Shown one piece after another: positions 8,422-16,997 of a DNA stretch of 64,000 nt. The translations under genes and the position numbers were made by a program. Numbering within the stretch: the first letter of the stretch is position 1; each line of letters begins with the position of its first letter. This stretch comes from Arthrobacter beigongshangensis (GTDB lineage Bacteria; Bacillota; Bacilli; Bacillales_A; Planococcaceae): NCBI RefSeq assembly GCF_016820585.1, contig NZ_JADHDX010000004.1:186001-250000 (forward strand), given 5' to 3'. Under the pieces are notes generated by a model, which saw only the letters and a program-made list of their open reading frames with translations, ran no database searches and had not been told where the DNA came from.

Positions 8422-10086
8422 TTACATTTCCTCAGGTGCTTGCATGCCTAAAAGCTTCAGTGCTTCTTTCAAAACAATTGCCACACTTGAGACAAGCGAA
8501 ATTCGATACGATCTGTGCGCCTCATCCGACAGTACGTGTACATTCCCATAAAATGAGTTGAAAGCTTGTGCAAGGTCAATCGCATATTTCGCGATGATAG
8601 AAGGGTTCAATTCATTTGCGGCACGTTGGACACTATACGGGAACTGTTCAAGCACTTTGATGATTTCCCATTCGAAATCATTTACTTCATCGACTGTAAA
8701 CAAAGTTGCTTCTCCAGCTTTCTTTAACATAGCACTGGCACGCGCATATGCATATTGGATGTAAGGACCCGTTTCGCCTTCTGTTTGCAGCATGCTTGCT
8801 AGGTTGAATTCGATGTCGTGTTTTCTGTGCTGCTTCAAGTCGCTAAAAATAATTGCGCCGACGCCAACCGCTTTGGCAACTTCCGCTTTATGTAACACAT
8901 TTGGATTTTTCGCTTCGATCGTGGACTGGGCAAGTGCAATCGCATCATTCAAAACCTCTTCTAGCAAAACAATTTTTCCTTTACGAGTCGACATCTTTGT
9001 GCCGTCCTTCAAAATGAGTCCAAAAGGTATGTGCTCGATTGTATCAGCCCAGTCGTAGCCCAGTTTGCTAAGCACCTGCTTCACTTGTGCGAAGTGCAGA
9101 CTTTGTTCATTGCCAACGACATAAAGTGATTTCACAAAATTATACGTTATTTTTCTATCAATAGCGGCGCTTAAATCGCGAGTCGCATACAATGTTGCTC
9201 CGTCTGATTTTTTTATCAAACAAGGTGGCATGCCTTCCTCTAGCTCTACGACTAATGCACCGTCCGATTCTATTAACAATTTCTTGGCATTCAACTCGTC
9301 GACAATTGGCTCCATCTTATCGTTGTAATAGGCTTCGCCGTTATACGAATCGAATGTAACCCCAAGCAAATCATAAATGCGTTGAAATTCCTTCAATGAT
9401 TCTGATTTGAACCAATCCCATAGTGCAAGCGCCTCCGCATCCCCGTCTTCTAGGGCTTTGAAAGCAGCTCTGCCTTCAACATTCAGCGAATTATCTAGCT
9501 CGGCTTCTTCATGGAAACGAATATATAATTTCAATAATGTTTCGATGGGGGCATTTTGAACTTCTTGTTCGCTGCCCCATTTACGATATGCTGTTAGCAA
9601 CTTGCCGAACTGTGTTCCCCAATCGCCAATGTAATTAATCTTGACAGTTTTGAAACCATTCTTTTCGAGCAATAAAGCAATCGAGTTCCCAATGACGGTG
9701 GAGCGGAGATGCCCCATGGAGAACGGTTTGGCAATATTAGGGGAAGACAGATCAATCGTGACTACTCCGCCATTGCCATCATTATTCGAACCGTAGGCCG
9801 TTGATTGAGTGTGGATTGTTTTTAGTAATGAGTCCGTAATGACAGAACGATTAACAAAAATATTCACATATCCACCAGCAGCTTGTGCTTTTGAAATGAG
9901 TGGATGATGAATTGCCTTTGCTAGTTCCTCGGCGATGGCCACGGGTGGTTTTCTAAGCTCCTTGGCAAGCGAAAAACAAGGTAAAGCTAAATCACCTAAA
10001 TTGGTATGGATAGGTCGTTCAAGCATACTTTCGTTTAATAGAATCGGACTAAATTTTTGTAGCACTTGCAAAATATCTTTTTTCAT
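8422..10086 (-). CDS. argS: Arginyl-tRNA synthetase
   Basis: Class I aminoacyl-tRNA synthetase that charges tRNA-Arg in the cytoplasm. The 554-residue protein has the N-terminal additional domain, the HIGH-like signature in the form FSMGHLRST, the KMSTRKG motif (KMSKS equivalent) near residue 355, and a C-terminal DALR anticodon-binding domain ending with LKLLGMQAPEEM. I chose ATG 10086 with GAGGAG upstream; the frame is open 87 bp further into the T-box terminator, which cannot be coding. Expression is under the T-box at 10105-10344. The length matches Bacillus ArgS. Confidence 0.97.
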   Translation of the reverse strand: MKKDILQVLQKFSPILLNESMLERPIHTNLGDLALPCFSLAKELRKPPVAIAEELAKAIHHPLISKAQAAGGYVNIFVNRSVITDSLLKTIHTQSTAYGSNNDGNGGVVTIDLSSPNIAKPFSMGHLRSTVIGNSIALLLEKNGFKTVKINYIGDWGTQFGKLLTAYRKWGSEQEVQNAPIETLLKLYIRFHEEAELDNSLNVEGRAAFKALEDGDAEALALWDWFKSESLKEFQRIYDLLGVTFDSYNGEAYYNDKMEPIVDELNAKKLLIESDGALVVELEEGMPPCLIKKSDGATLYATRDLSAAIDRKITYNFVKSLYVVGNEQSLHFAQVKQVLSKLGYDWADTIEHIPFGLILKDGTKMSTRKGKIVLLEEVLNDAIALAQSTIEAKNPNVLHKAEVAKAVGVGAIIFSDLKQHRKHDIEFNLASMLQTEGETGPYIQYAYARASAMLKKAGEATLFTVDEVNDFEWEIIKVLEQFPYSVQRAANELNPSIIAKYAIDLAQAFNSFYGNVHVLSDEAHRSYRISLVSSVAIVLKEALKLLGMQAPEEM

Positions 10087-10104
10087 CGCCAACACTCCTC
10101 GCAT

Positions 10105-10344
10105 ATTTATTTCAATAAAAAAAGCCCCCGTCTCAAATTTAATGAGACGAAAGCTGTGCTTCCGCGGTACCACTCAGATTGCCCGTATAAGGCCGCTTCT
10201 TCATAACGGCGAGACACCGGCTTTCCCTACTACATTCAGAAAAGCATCTTCGAAGTGCGTTTCACAAGTATTCTTTACCAGGCTTCCACCGACCCCGATT
10301 CGCTGAAAAAGAAATAATTGCTACTCTCTTCGTCAATGATATTG
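10105..10344 (-). promoter_or_regulatory. T-box leader of argS (arginine)
   Basis: On the minus strand the conserved T-box core (GAGTGGTACCGCGGAAGC, complement of about 10160-10180) is followed by a terminator stem GTCTCATTAAATTTGAGAC and a T run at about 10115-10150. Upstream lie the stem I elements, including GGTGGAAGCCTGG. The probable specifier codon is CGC in GAAACGCACT near 10258, an arginine codon, as expected for argS. Uncharged tRNA-Arg would stabilise the antiterminator. Confidence 0.92.
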
Positions 10345-10350
10345 TATGTG

Positions 10351-10379
10351 AATATAGCAAAACGACGTGTAAGTGTCAA
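10351..10379 (-). promoter_or_regulatory. Sigma-A promoter of argS
   Basis: Perfect -35 TTGACA (10379-10374) and -10 TATATT (10356-10351) with 17-bp spacing on the minus strand. The predicted start at about 10344 gives a T-box leader of roughly 260 nt. Confidence 0.9.
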
Positions 10380-10443
10380 TGAGTTACCTAAAGTGATTAT
10401 GCGTGAATGATAAACACATGACAACAATCGGTAATAATCTTTT

Positions 10444-10941
10444 TTATTCACGATGAAGCGGTGGTGGAATAATCCATCCTTTTTCTTTATTTAATCGCAA
10501 CAGCTTTAGGCCGAACAGTGCTCGTTCAACATGATATTTTCCGAACATCGTTGCAATATCCTCTCTGAGGCATTGAGCCATTACTTGGCTGCAGGATACA
10601 AGCCCTTGCCCGACATTTATGGACACAGCGGCACTAATTTCAGGATCTGAAAACCTCGCACCAGCGGGAATTTCTTCAGCGTTCGCCTTGGGACGTCCGG
10701 GTAAAGAAGGGGGTGGAGCGATGCCATTATCTTTTAAAACCTGTTCGATTTCCTTACATTCGGCTTTCATCATTTTGATGGATCCTTCAAGGAGCTTGAT
10801 TAGTTCTTCATCACCTGCGTGATTAACAAACGCCTCATACCCACTGATTAATCCATTGTTTGCCCCAATAAATGCCCATATGCCTATTATTTCTCCGTAA
10901 TGCATCGGTTCATCTTGAGGATTACCATTCATAATGCCCAA
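10444..10941 (-). CDS. DUF3231 family protein
   Basis: Protein of about 165 residues that looks like the DUF3231 family common in Bacillales: an N-terminal helical part with a YGEIIGIWAFIGANNG segment, a proline-rich linker (PPPSLPGRP) near the middle, and a second helical half. DUF3231 proteins are thought to be ferritin-like helical bundles linked to spores or stress, but no precise function is known. I place the start at TTG 10941 because GAGGAG lies eight bases upstream; GTG 10950 has no room for a ribosome site and ATG 10932 is too far from it. It stands alone on the minus strand. Confidence 0.65.
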   Translation of the reverse strand: MGIMNGNPQDEPMHYGEIIGIWAFIGANNGLISGYEAFVNHAGDEELIKLLEGSIKMMKAECKEIEQVLKDNGIAPPPSLPGRPKANAEEIPAGARFSDPEISAAVSINVGQGLVSCSQVMAQCLREDIATMFGKYHVERALFGLKLLRLNKEKGWIIPPPLHRE

Positions 10942-11040
10942 TAAAAACACTCCTCTTACTGATATTTTTTGGTTCTAACGTGTACGATGTGTAACTTTTA
11001 GTTATCTATACGGTAACTATGTGAAAAGATACAAATTCAA

Positions 11041-11070
11041 TTGTATGAGTTATTGTTTTTGTGATATAAA
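11041..11070 (+). promoter_or_regulatory. Candidate promoter for the MBL-fold hydrolase gene
   Basis: TTGTAT (11041-11046) and TATAAA (11065-11070) are 18 bp apart in the AT-rich 260-bp intergenic region. It would give a leader of about 130 nt before the TTG start at 11209. I saw no riboswitch in that leader. Confidence 0.4.
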
Positions 11071-11208
11071 ATTGCGCCACTTTGGATTAAGAAGTAAATA
11101 AGCTATTGACCTCATTTTTTTCGTGGTAATTCAATCTTTAGCAAGTGGTATAAAAAGTAGGTCTCGTAATAAGCTAATGAGGATCTAGGTCATGAAGGAG
11201 GAAGAATT

Positions 11209-12066
11209 TTGGATAACAATTTATCTTACGGAGAGGATTATAAATTCATCCCTGCAACATCAGTAGAAAGTGGAAACGGGACGGAGGTTCTTCCGGATTT
11301 ATACAGCTATACCGTACAAATCGTGAACATTGTATTAGTCGGGCATCCAGGTGAAAGGGAATTTGTTTTAATTGATACGGGTATGCCTTATTCAGCTGAT
11401 AAAATCATCTCTATTACTGAAAAACGTTTTGGCGCTAATAGTCGTCCAGCTGCCATTATTTTAACTCATGGGCATTTTGATCATGTAGGTTCAATTATTG
11501 AATTAGTGAAACACTGGGACGTACCCGTATATGCCCATGAACTAGAACTTCCTTTTCTGACTGGCGAGAAGAGTTATCCCAAACCCGATTCCAGCGTGGA
11601 AGGGGGGATGATTTCCAAAATGTCGCCCATTTTTCCGATTGAGGCGATTCAACTAGGAAATCATGTACATCCTCTTTCTAAAGATGGAACTGTCCCCTAT
11701 CTACCAGAATTTCGATGGATTCATACACCCGGACATTCTCCCGGACATGTCTCACTGTTCAGGGAAAAGGATAAGGCCCTTATTGTGGGTGACGCTTTTG
11801 TAACGGTTAAGCAAGAATACCTTTATAAGGTATTAACTCAAGAACAGGAAATTAGTGGACCTCCGCGTTATTTAACGACCGATTGGGAAGCTTCTCGGGA
11901 ATCCGTGGAGAAATTAGAAGCATTGAAACCTGCTGTTGCAATAACGGGGCATGGGTTACCGATGGCTGGTGACCTGTTAAGAGACAGTTTGCAAAGGCTT
12001 GTGCAAGAGTTTGACCGCATCGCTGTCCCTGATTACGGAAAATACGTTGATAAAAGTGCTGAATGA
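11209..12066 (+). CDS. MBL-fold metallo-hydrolase
   Basis: Metallo-beta-lactamase-fold hydrolase of 285 residues, probably cytoplasmic. It carries the metal-binding motif HGHFDH near residue 86, a second ligand histidine in HTPGHSPGHVS near 175, an Asp in VGDAF near 200, and a late His in TGHGLPMAG near 248. This pattern is typical of dinuclear zinc or iron enzymes of the glyoxalase II-like group, whose substrates are very diverse. The start is TTG 11209 after AAGGAGG. It has no clear operon partner, so the substrate cannot be inferred. Confidence 0.8.
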   Translation: MDNNLSYGEDYKFIPATSVESGNGTEVLPDLYSYTVQIVNIVLVGHPGEREFVLIDTGMPYSADKIISITEKRFGANSRPAAIILTHGHFDHVGSIIELVKHWDVPVYAHELELPFLTGEKSYPKPDSSVEGGMISKMSPIFPIEAIQLGNHVHPLSKDGTVPYLPEFRWIHTPGHSPGHVSLFREKDKALIVGDAFVTVKQEYLYKVLTQEQEISGPPRYLTTDWEASRESVEKLEALKPAVAITGHGLPMAGDLLRDSLQRLVQEFDRIAVPDYGKYVDKSAE

Positions 12067-12215
12067 CTGGCTGGATCGTGACGTTCCCTTAGGCATTCAA
12101 TGATGGTGTAAGTTGGTAATGAAGAAATGAGGATATATTTCTAGGTGTAGGAAATCCTATTGCTTGTAGGTGGATTGATAAGATTCGCTTAACTATGAAA
12201 AGGGAGTGCTTTTAC

Positions 12216-12404
12216 ATGAGGGAAGACAGAAATCCGGACCGACAAAATCGATTGGATCAACAGGACCGTCGAGATAGGGAAACCCGAGATCGAGATCGGG
12301 AAATCGATAGCGTCGAATTCGGAAACGACTTTTTTAATGACCTTCCAGATCGTACTGAGACTCGGGATAGGAACCCCGAAAAAAACAACGAACGTAAAAA
12401 ATAA
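12216..12404 (+). CDS. Small Arg/Asp-rich hypothetical protein
   Basis: A 62-residue, extremely charged protein rich in R, D, N and E, including runs such as DRRDRETRDRDRE, with no hydrophobic segment. The start ATG 12216 has GGGAG nine bases upstream; an in-frame ATG seven codons earlier has no ribosome site of its own. A good terminator follows at 12411. I do not recognise the family. Its composition suggests an intrinsically disordered, possibly nucleic-acid- or protein-binding product. It is monocistronic. Confidence 0.6.
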   Translation: MREDRNPDRQNRLDQQDRRDRETRDRDREIDSVEFGNDFFNDLPDRTETRDRNPEKNNERKK

Positions 12405-12410
12405 TTAAAC

Positions 12411-12453
12411 AAAACCTGTGCCGCAAAATGTAGTAGCTTGCGGTACAGGTTTT
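12411..12453 (+). terminator. Terminator after the small charged-protein gene
   Basis: Stem AAAACCTGTGCCGCAA (12411-12426) / TTGCGGTACAGGTTTT (12438-12453), one G-U/A-C irregularity, ending in Ts. Symmetric, so it may act both ways. Confidence 0.8.
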
Positions 12454-12804
12454 CTAAGGATTAATAGAACCGGGAAACTTGTCGCATTCTATCGTGAGGC
12501 GGATAGAAGTATATCTCCATGATGCAACACCAGAAGCTGCACTGAAGCAACGCTGGTGTTTTATAGTGTAGAAAAATGAAATAAAAAATCTAGCTAATCT
12601 AAACAATATGAAGATAATTTTTTAGATTTTTGCAATTTTGTTTATAACTTTAAAGATGTCTAGAACAATGCCGATGAAGACGGTTGTGAGAATGTGGAAA
12701 AGTTAACTGTGGATATGTGGATAAGCACCTGTTTAGTGAGTGAGGGAACTTTCTGCCTATTTACGTGTGAACCACAACATGTTAGGGTATAGAAAGAAAA
12801 CGAG
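12454..12804. other. Intergenic region upstream of the nrd operon
   Basis: About 350 bp without a credible gene. It includes a hairpin AACACCAG / CTGGTGTT at about 12527-12561 that lacks a T run, then an AT-rich stretch (12590-12660). I saw no convincing promoter other than the -10-like TATATA within the NrdR-like box that follows. Confidence 0.4.
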
Positions 12805-12820
12805 GCACTATATATAGTAT
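12805..12820 (+). promoter_or_regulatory. NrdR-like box overlapping the nrd promoter
   Basis: A perfect 12-bp palindrome ACTATATATAGT (12807-12818), the core of the NrdR repressor box (ACACWATATMTWGTGT), directly upstream of riboswitch 2 and covering a TATATA -10 element. NrdR normally uses two boxes; the second half expected about 31 bp upstream is weak (around 12774-12789). The -35 is also poor. Confidence 0.6.
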
Positions 12821-12829
12821 GGAGCGATG

Positions 12830-13030
12830 AAAAGGTACCGACATCGGTTTGAAAGGGAATCCGTAATTATGGAGCTGTCCCCGCAACTGTAAACGCTGAC
12901 GACCGCCGTATAAGCCACTGTGGAGAATTCTATGGGAAGGTAAGGTAGGAAGAACGAAGCGTGAGCCAGTAGACCTGCCCTTCATCGCCAAGCGACACTT
13001 TCTTCGGGGGTTGAGAGGTGGAAACGAATA
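12830..13030 (+). promoter_or_regulatory. Cobalamin (B12) riboswitch 2
   Basis: Contains the B12 box GCCACTG (12914-12920), the conserved CTGTCCCCGCAACTG segment before it, and the 3' helices ending in GGGGGTTGAGAGGTGGAAAC. The 3' half is nearly identical to riboswitch 1. It precedes the nrdE-flavodoxin-nrdF operon with a terminator in between (13086-13122). B12-riboswitch repression of a class I ribonucleotide reductase is known from Streptomyces coelicolor nrdABS. Confidence 0.9.
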
Positions 13031-13085
13031 GGTTACGTCTGTTTTTTTGACAATGCTATTCTGTTTTCAACAACAAACCCATGAG

Positions 13086-13122
13086 CGACAGCTCTACCGA
13101 TTTGGTGGAGCTGTCGATTTTT
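13086..13122 (+). terminator. Riboswitch-controlled terminator before nrdE
   Basis: Stem CGACAGCTCTACC (13086-13098) / GGTGGAGCTGTCG (13104-13116), five-base loop, followed by ATTTTTG. Its place between the riboswitch and nrdE marks it as the expression platform. Confidence 0.85.
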
Positions 13123-13160
13123 GAATAAAAATAACAATACATACATAAAAGGAGCTGGTC

Positions 13161-15386
13161 ATGATGACAATTAAAATGGCAAAAACCAACACTGATCGAC
13201 TATTGGATGAATTACAAAGTGAATTTGGAGTAGCGCAAATCGAAGCACTTATTGTTGCGGGTGAACGCTGGCAACAGAAATATCCTGAGGGATCTGAGTC
13301 CGAATGGGCGAAGGCAATGACGTTAGAATCATTGAGTAATTTGGATGAGGCAGCGACCTATTGGACATTTGTTGCAGCGCGTATCCACCTTCATGATGTG
13401 TACGCTCGTCAGGAGCAGCTGCGTGGTGCGAAAGTCTATACAGACTTCGCTAGTAATGTTGTCAGTCTTGTTAAGCAAGGACTTTACACGCCTGTACTAA
13501 CAGAAAAATATTCTCAAAAAGATCTTGAACATCTGGGTCATTTGATTGAACCAGAGCGGGACAAGCTATTCACATATATCGGATTAAAAACACTAATGGA
13601 CCGCTATGTTGCGGTTGATTACAATAACCAATCAGTTGAACTTCCACAGGAGCGTTGGCTAATCATTGCAATGACGCTGATGCAGGATGAGACTGAAAAT
13701 CGTCTGGATAAAGTGGCGGAATCATACTGGGCAATGAGTAACTTATACATGACAGTGGCAACACCAACATTGTCGAACGCTGGGAAACCGCATGGTCAGC
13801 TATCGAGCTGCTTTATCGACACAGTCGACGATTCTTTGCAAGGTATTTACGACAGTAATACCGATGTTGCGAACTTGTCGAAATATGGTGGCGGTATTGG
13901 CGTTTACATGGGGAAAGTACGAAGCCGCGGTGCCTCTATTCGAGGATTCAAGGGGGCGTCGAGTGGTGTCCTCCCGTGGATCAAGCAGCTAAATAATACG
14001 GCAGTAAGTGTTGATCAGCTTGGTCAACGTCAAGGTGCTATTGCTGTTTATCTTGATGTTTGGCATAAAGATATTTTCACATTCCTTGATTTGAAATTAA
14101 ATAATGGAGACGACCGTCTGCGTGCGCACGATATTTTTACAGGTGTTTGCCTGCCGGATGTTTATATGGAACAAGTCGAAGCACGTGGTGATTGGAATTT
14201 ATTTGATCCGCATGAAGTGCGTACAATTATGGGCTACTCTCTTGAGGACTTTTATGATGAAACAAAAGGGACAGGTTCTTTCCGAGAGAAGTACGAGGAA
14301 TGTGTCAACCATCCAACGCTAAGCAGAGAAACCGTTCCTGCTATCGATCTGATGAAACGCATTATGCGTAGCCAGCTCGAAACAGGCGTGCCGTTCATGT
14401 TCTACCGCGATGAAGTCAATCGTGCCAATGCAAACAAGCATGAAGGAATGATTTATTCTTCAAACTTGTGTTCAGAAATCATGCAAAACATGAGCGCAAC
14501 GAAATTTGAATCGGTCACATTAGAAGATGATGTCGTCGTGACACGTTCTAAGCCTGGTGATTTCGTCGTGTGTAACTTATCATCTATCAACCTAGGAAAA
14601 GCTGTTCCGGCAAGCGTTTTGGAAAGACTTATCGCAATCCAAGTGCGGATGCTCGATAATGTGATTGACTTGAATAAAATTCCTGTCGTTCAAGCACAGC
14701 GGACAAATTCTCGTTATCGTGGAATCGGTCTCGGAACATTCGGCTGGCATCATTTGCTGGCACTACAAAACATTCAATGGGAATCTGACGAAGCGGTGGA
14801 TTACGCCGATAAACTATATGAAAAAATCGCTTTTCTAACAATCAAAGCTTCTGCGGAACTGGCAAAGGAAAAAGGGGCTTATCCTTTATTTGAAGGCTCT
14901 GATTGGCAATCCGGATTTTATTTCGAAAACAAGGGCTATGATTCGAAGGAATGGCGTGAACTGCGTATCGATGTGGCAACGAATGGTGTGCGTAACGGCT
15001 ATTTAATGGCAGTTGCACCGAATAGCTCGACGTCTGTTATTGCAGGGTCAACGGCGTCCATCGATCCAATCTTTAAGCCGTTCTATCATGAAGAAAAGAA
15101 AGACTATAAATTGCCTGTCGTCGCGCCTGATCTTAATCACAATACCTATGACGTCTATCGCCGCTCAGCCTATATTGTCGATCAACGTTGGTCGATTAAA
15201 CAAAATGCAGCAAGACAGCGCCATATTGACCAATCGATTTCATTCAACCTGTATGTACCGAACTCGATTCGTGCTTCAGTGCTTCTCGACCTTCACGTGC
15301 AAGCATGGAAGTCTGGTATGAAAACAACATACTACACGCGGTCAACCGCGACAGATATCGAAGAGTGCGAATGGTGTCATTCCTAA
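13161..15386 (+). CDS. nrdE: Class I ribonucleoside-diphosphate reductase, alpha (large) subunit
   Basis: Catalytic subunit that reduces ribonucleotides to deoxyribonucleotides. The 741-residue protein lacks an ATP-cone at its N-terminus. It retains the active-site cysteines in LSSCF (about residue 215), NLCSEIM (about 436) and VVCNL (about 472), the radical-transfer tyrosines in TTYYTRS near 725, and a C-terminal redox pair CEWC. ATG 13161 follows AAGGAG. It overlaps the flavodoxin gene by 16 bp and forms an operon with nrdF. Control is by B12 riboswitch and probably NrdR. It could equally be named nrdA; the flavodoxin neighbour favours an Ib-like naming. Confidence 0.9.
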   Translation: MMTIKMAKTNTDRLLDELQSEFGVAQIEALIVAGERWQQKYPEGSESEWAKAMTLESLSNLDEAATYWTFVAARIHLHDVYARQEQLRGAKVYTDFASNVVSLVKQGLYTPVLTEKYSQKDLEHLGHLIEPERDKLFTYIGLKTLMDRYVAVDYNNQSVELPQERWLIIAMTLMQDETENRLDKVAESYWAMSNLYMTVATPTLSNAGKPHGQLSSCFIDTVDDSLQGIYDSNTDVANLSKYGGGIGVYMGKVRSRGASIRGFKGASSGVLPWIKQLNNTAVSVDQLGQRQGAIAVYLDVWHKDIFTFLDLKLNNGDDRLRAHDIFTGVCLPDVYMEQVEARGDWNLFDPHEVRTIMGYSLEDFYDETKGTGSFREKYEECVNHPTLSRETVPAIDLMKRIMRSQLETGVPFMFYRDEVNRANANKHEGMIYSSNLCSEIMQNMSATKFESVTLEDDVVVTRSKPGDFVVCNLSSINLGKAVPASVLERLIAIQVRMLDNVIDLNKIPVVQAQRTNSRYRGIGLGTFGWHHLLALQNIQWESDEAVDYADKLYEKIAFLTIKASAELAKEKGAYPLFEGSDWQSGFYFENKGYDSKEWRELRIDVATNGVRNGYLMAVAPNSSTSVIAGSTASIDPIFKPFYHEEKKDYKLPVVAPDLNHNTYDVYRRSAYIVDQRWSIKQNAARQRHIDQSISFNLYVPNSIRASVLLDLHVQAWKSGMKTTYYTRSTATDIEECEWCHS

Positions 15387-15811
15387 TTGCCTACGCTTCT
15401 TGGAGTGGGAATACGCAAGAAGTTGCTGACATGATTGAGGAAATATTGGTCAAGGAAAATGTCGACGTAACGACGTATCGAATTGGTGGGGGCATTATGC
15501 CGAATCCCCGTCATTTCGATGCGATGATTATCGGCTCATTTACGTGGGACCAAGGTGCAACGCCTGATGAAGTAAAGGATTTCGTTGCTGACGTTGGTTA
15601 TAAACCGGACAATGTCTATGTTTTTGGAACGGGGGACACCCAATTCGGCGGCGATGCACTATTTTGCCACGCCGCTGTGAAATTGGCCCGGTTTTATGCA
15701 TCGACTTATGAGCCATTAAAAATTGAACAAAGCCCACGTGGCGTACAACATTCAACTGTTATCGAATGGTCGAAAGGGGTCATCAAGCATTGGAAAAACT
15801 TACACGAGTAA
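15371..15811 (+). CDS. Flavodoxin, NrdI-like partner of the ribonucleotide reductase
   Basis: A 146-residue flavodoxin-fold protein with the FMN phosphate loop ASWSGNTQEVA near residue 8 and later flavin-contacting segments (GSFTWDQGATPDE, GTGDTQFGGDALF). It sits between nrdE and nrdF, overlapping both, so it is surely co-translated with them. In class Ib and Ie enzymes NrdI activates the metal centre of the small subunit; this protein looks more like a canonical short-chain flavodoxin than textbook NrdI. ATG 15371 is inside the nrdE 3' end; only a weak GAAGAG precedes it, in keeping with coupling. Confidence 0.78.
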   Translation: MVSFLIAYASWSGNTQEVADMIEEILVKENVDVTTYRIGGGIMPNPRHFDAMIIGSFTWDQGATPDEVKDFVADVGYKPDNVYVFGTGDTQFGGDALFCHAAVKLARFYASTYEPLKIEQSPRGVQHSTVIEWSKGVIKHWKNLHE

Positions 15812-16827
15812 AGGTACTAGAACCTGCAAACCCAAATAAATCAACAGCTATTTTTGGTGGCAAAGCGAGTGGGATTCTTAACTGGAATGACCTCGCACAT
15901 CCACATTTCTATACATTGCGACAACGAATTCGGTCACTATTTTGGACGGCCAATGAAGTCGATATGACACAGGACGTTAAGCAATTTTCGTCGCTGACAA
16001 AGCCGGAACAGGATGCATTCCTTAAAATTATTGGATTGCTGGCAACGCTTGATGGTCCACAAACAGATATCGCAGCAAAAATTGCCCAGTACACGACAGA
16101 TCCCTCTGTTAAATCGCTGATGGCCACCATTGCGGATCAGGAGAGTGAGCATAATCATAGCTATGCCTATGTATTATCCTCCGTAACGACGCTCGACAAA
16201 CAGCTAGCATCGTTTGAAATGGGACGCACAGATGAAGTGCTTATGCGTCGTAACGAGCGGATTGTTGATGTTTATAATGAATTTGCAGAAACGCCAACGA
16301 TTGAATCAGCTTTAAAAGCGATGGTTTATACAACGTTACTGGAAGGTTTATTCTTCTATAGCGGCTTCGCCTTCTTCTACAACTTAGCGCGCAATCAGAA
16401 AATGGTCGGCACATCGACTATGATTTCGTATATTAACCGTGATGAATTGCAGCATGGTAAGGCGATTAGTGATGTTTTCCGTGCGGCACTTGCGGAGAAT
16501 CCAGAACTGAATACAGATGCATTCACTGAATGGATTTACGACCAATTCAAGCACTCTGTCGAACAGGAAGTTGCATGGAGCCGTTATGTGTTAGCTGATA
16601 TTGACGGCATCGACCTAGTTGAAATGGAAGGCTATGTGAAATACCGTGCCAATAAAATGCTGCGCATGCTTGGACTCAGCGAAATTTACCCGGAATTCAC
16701 CGATAATCCAATGAAATGGATCCGTGCCTACGTCGACAGCTTCGATGAAACGAAAACAGACTTCTTTGAGCAAACTTCAAGACAGTATGTGAAAACTAGT
16801 GATTTGAATGGTTTTGATGATCTATAA
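15790..16827 (+). CDS. nrdF: Class I ribonucleoside-diphosphate reductase, beta (small) subunit
   Basis: Radical-generating subunit, 345 residues. All metal ligands of the dinuclear centre can be placed: Asp in LLATLDGPQ, Glu and His in ESEHNHSY (ExxH), Glu in LLEGLFFYSGF, and Glu/His in RDELQHG. The radical Tyr is also present, seven residues after the first helix Glu (HSY). So it is not the VPK/QSK metal-free variant nor a Tyr-less form. I prefer TTG 15790 with AAAGGGG upstream over ATG 15766, which lacks a site. It overlaps the flavodoxin gene. A strong terminator follows at 16831. Confidence 0.88.
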   Translation: MEKLTRVKVLEPANPNKSTAIFGGKASGILNWNDLAHPHFYTLRQRIRSLFWTANEVDMTQDVKQFSSLTKPEQDAFLKIIGLLATLDGPQTDIAAKIAQYTTDPSVKSLMATIADQESEHNHSYAYVLSSVTTLDKQLASFEMGRTDEVLMRRNERIVDVYNEFAETPTIESALKAMVYTTLLEGLFFYSGFAFFYNLARNQKMVGTSTMISYINRDELQHGKAISDVFRAALAENPELNTDAFTEWIYDQFKHSVEQEVAWSRYVLADIDGIDLVEMEGYVKYRANKMLRMLGLSEIYPEFTDNPMKWIRAYVDSFDETKTDFFEQTSRQYVKTSDLNGFDDL

Positions 16828-16830
16828 TTC

Positions 16831-16866
16831 AAAAAGCGTACACGCTACTAATCGTGTACGCTTTTT
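16831..16866 (+). terminator. Terminator after the nrd operon
   Basis: Perfect 14-bp stem AAAAAGCGTACACG (16831-16844) / CGTGTACGCTTTTT (16853-16866). Confidence 0.9.
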
Positions 16867-16898
16867 CATTTGTGAAAAATTCATGACAATAGCTGAAA

Positions 16899-16914
16899 TG
16901 TGATATATATCACA
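16899..16914 (+). promoter_or_regulatory. Fnr-binding site (class II position) upstream of scdA
   Basis: TGTGATATATATCACA is a perfect TGTGA-N6-TCACA palindrome, the Fnr/CRP-family consensus. A -10 TATGAT at 16936-16941 places a start near 16948, so the box is centred at about -41.5, the class II activator position. It suggests anaerobic activation of scdA by Fnr. Confidence 0.85.
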
Positions 16915-16997
16915 TTCCCTTATATTCGCGTCCATTATGATAGAGGTAGTAAAAAAAGTAAGTGTAGTACGTATTGAGAAACGTCGTTATGGATATC

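Noticed and set aside
8265-8561. 98-codon plus-strand frame with seven-residue periodicity after bceB
   Set aside because: The periodicity comes from a 21-bp DNA repeat; the frame crosses a bidirectional terminator and then runs antisense through the end of argS.
12527-12561. Hairpin AACACCAG/CTGGTGTT as a terminator or small RNA
   Set aside because: There is no T run and no promoter or gene that it clearly serves, so I only mention it in the intergenic entry.
12782-12991. Minus-strand frame across riboswitch 2
   Set aside because: It is antisense to the aptamer and resembles the riboswitch 1 antisense frame only because the RNAs are similar.
15766-15789. ATG 15766 as the nrdF start
   Set aside because: It lacks a ribosome site; TTG 15790 has AAAGGGG upstream and gives a normal N-terminus. 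It cannot be excluded entirely.
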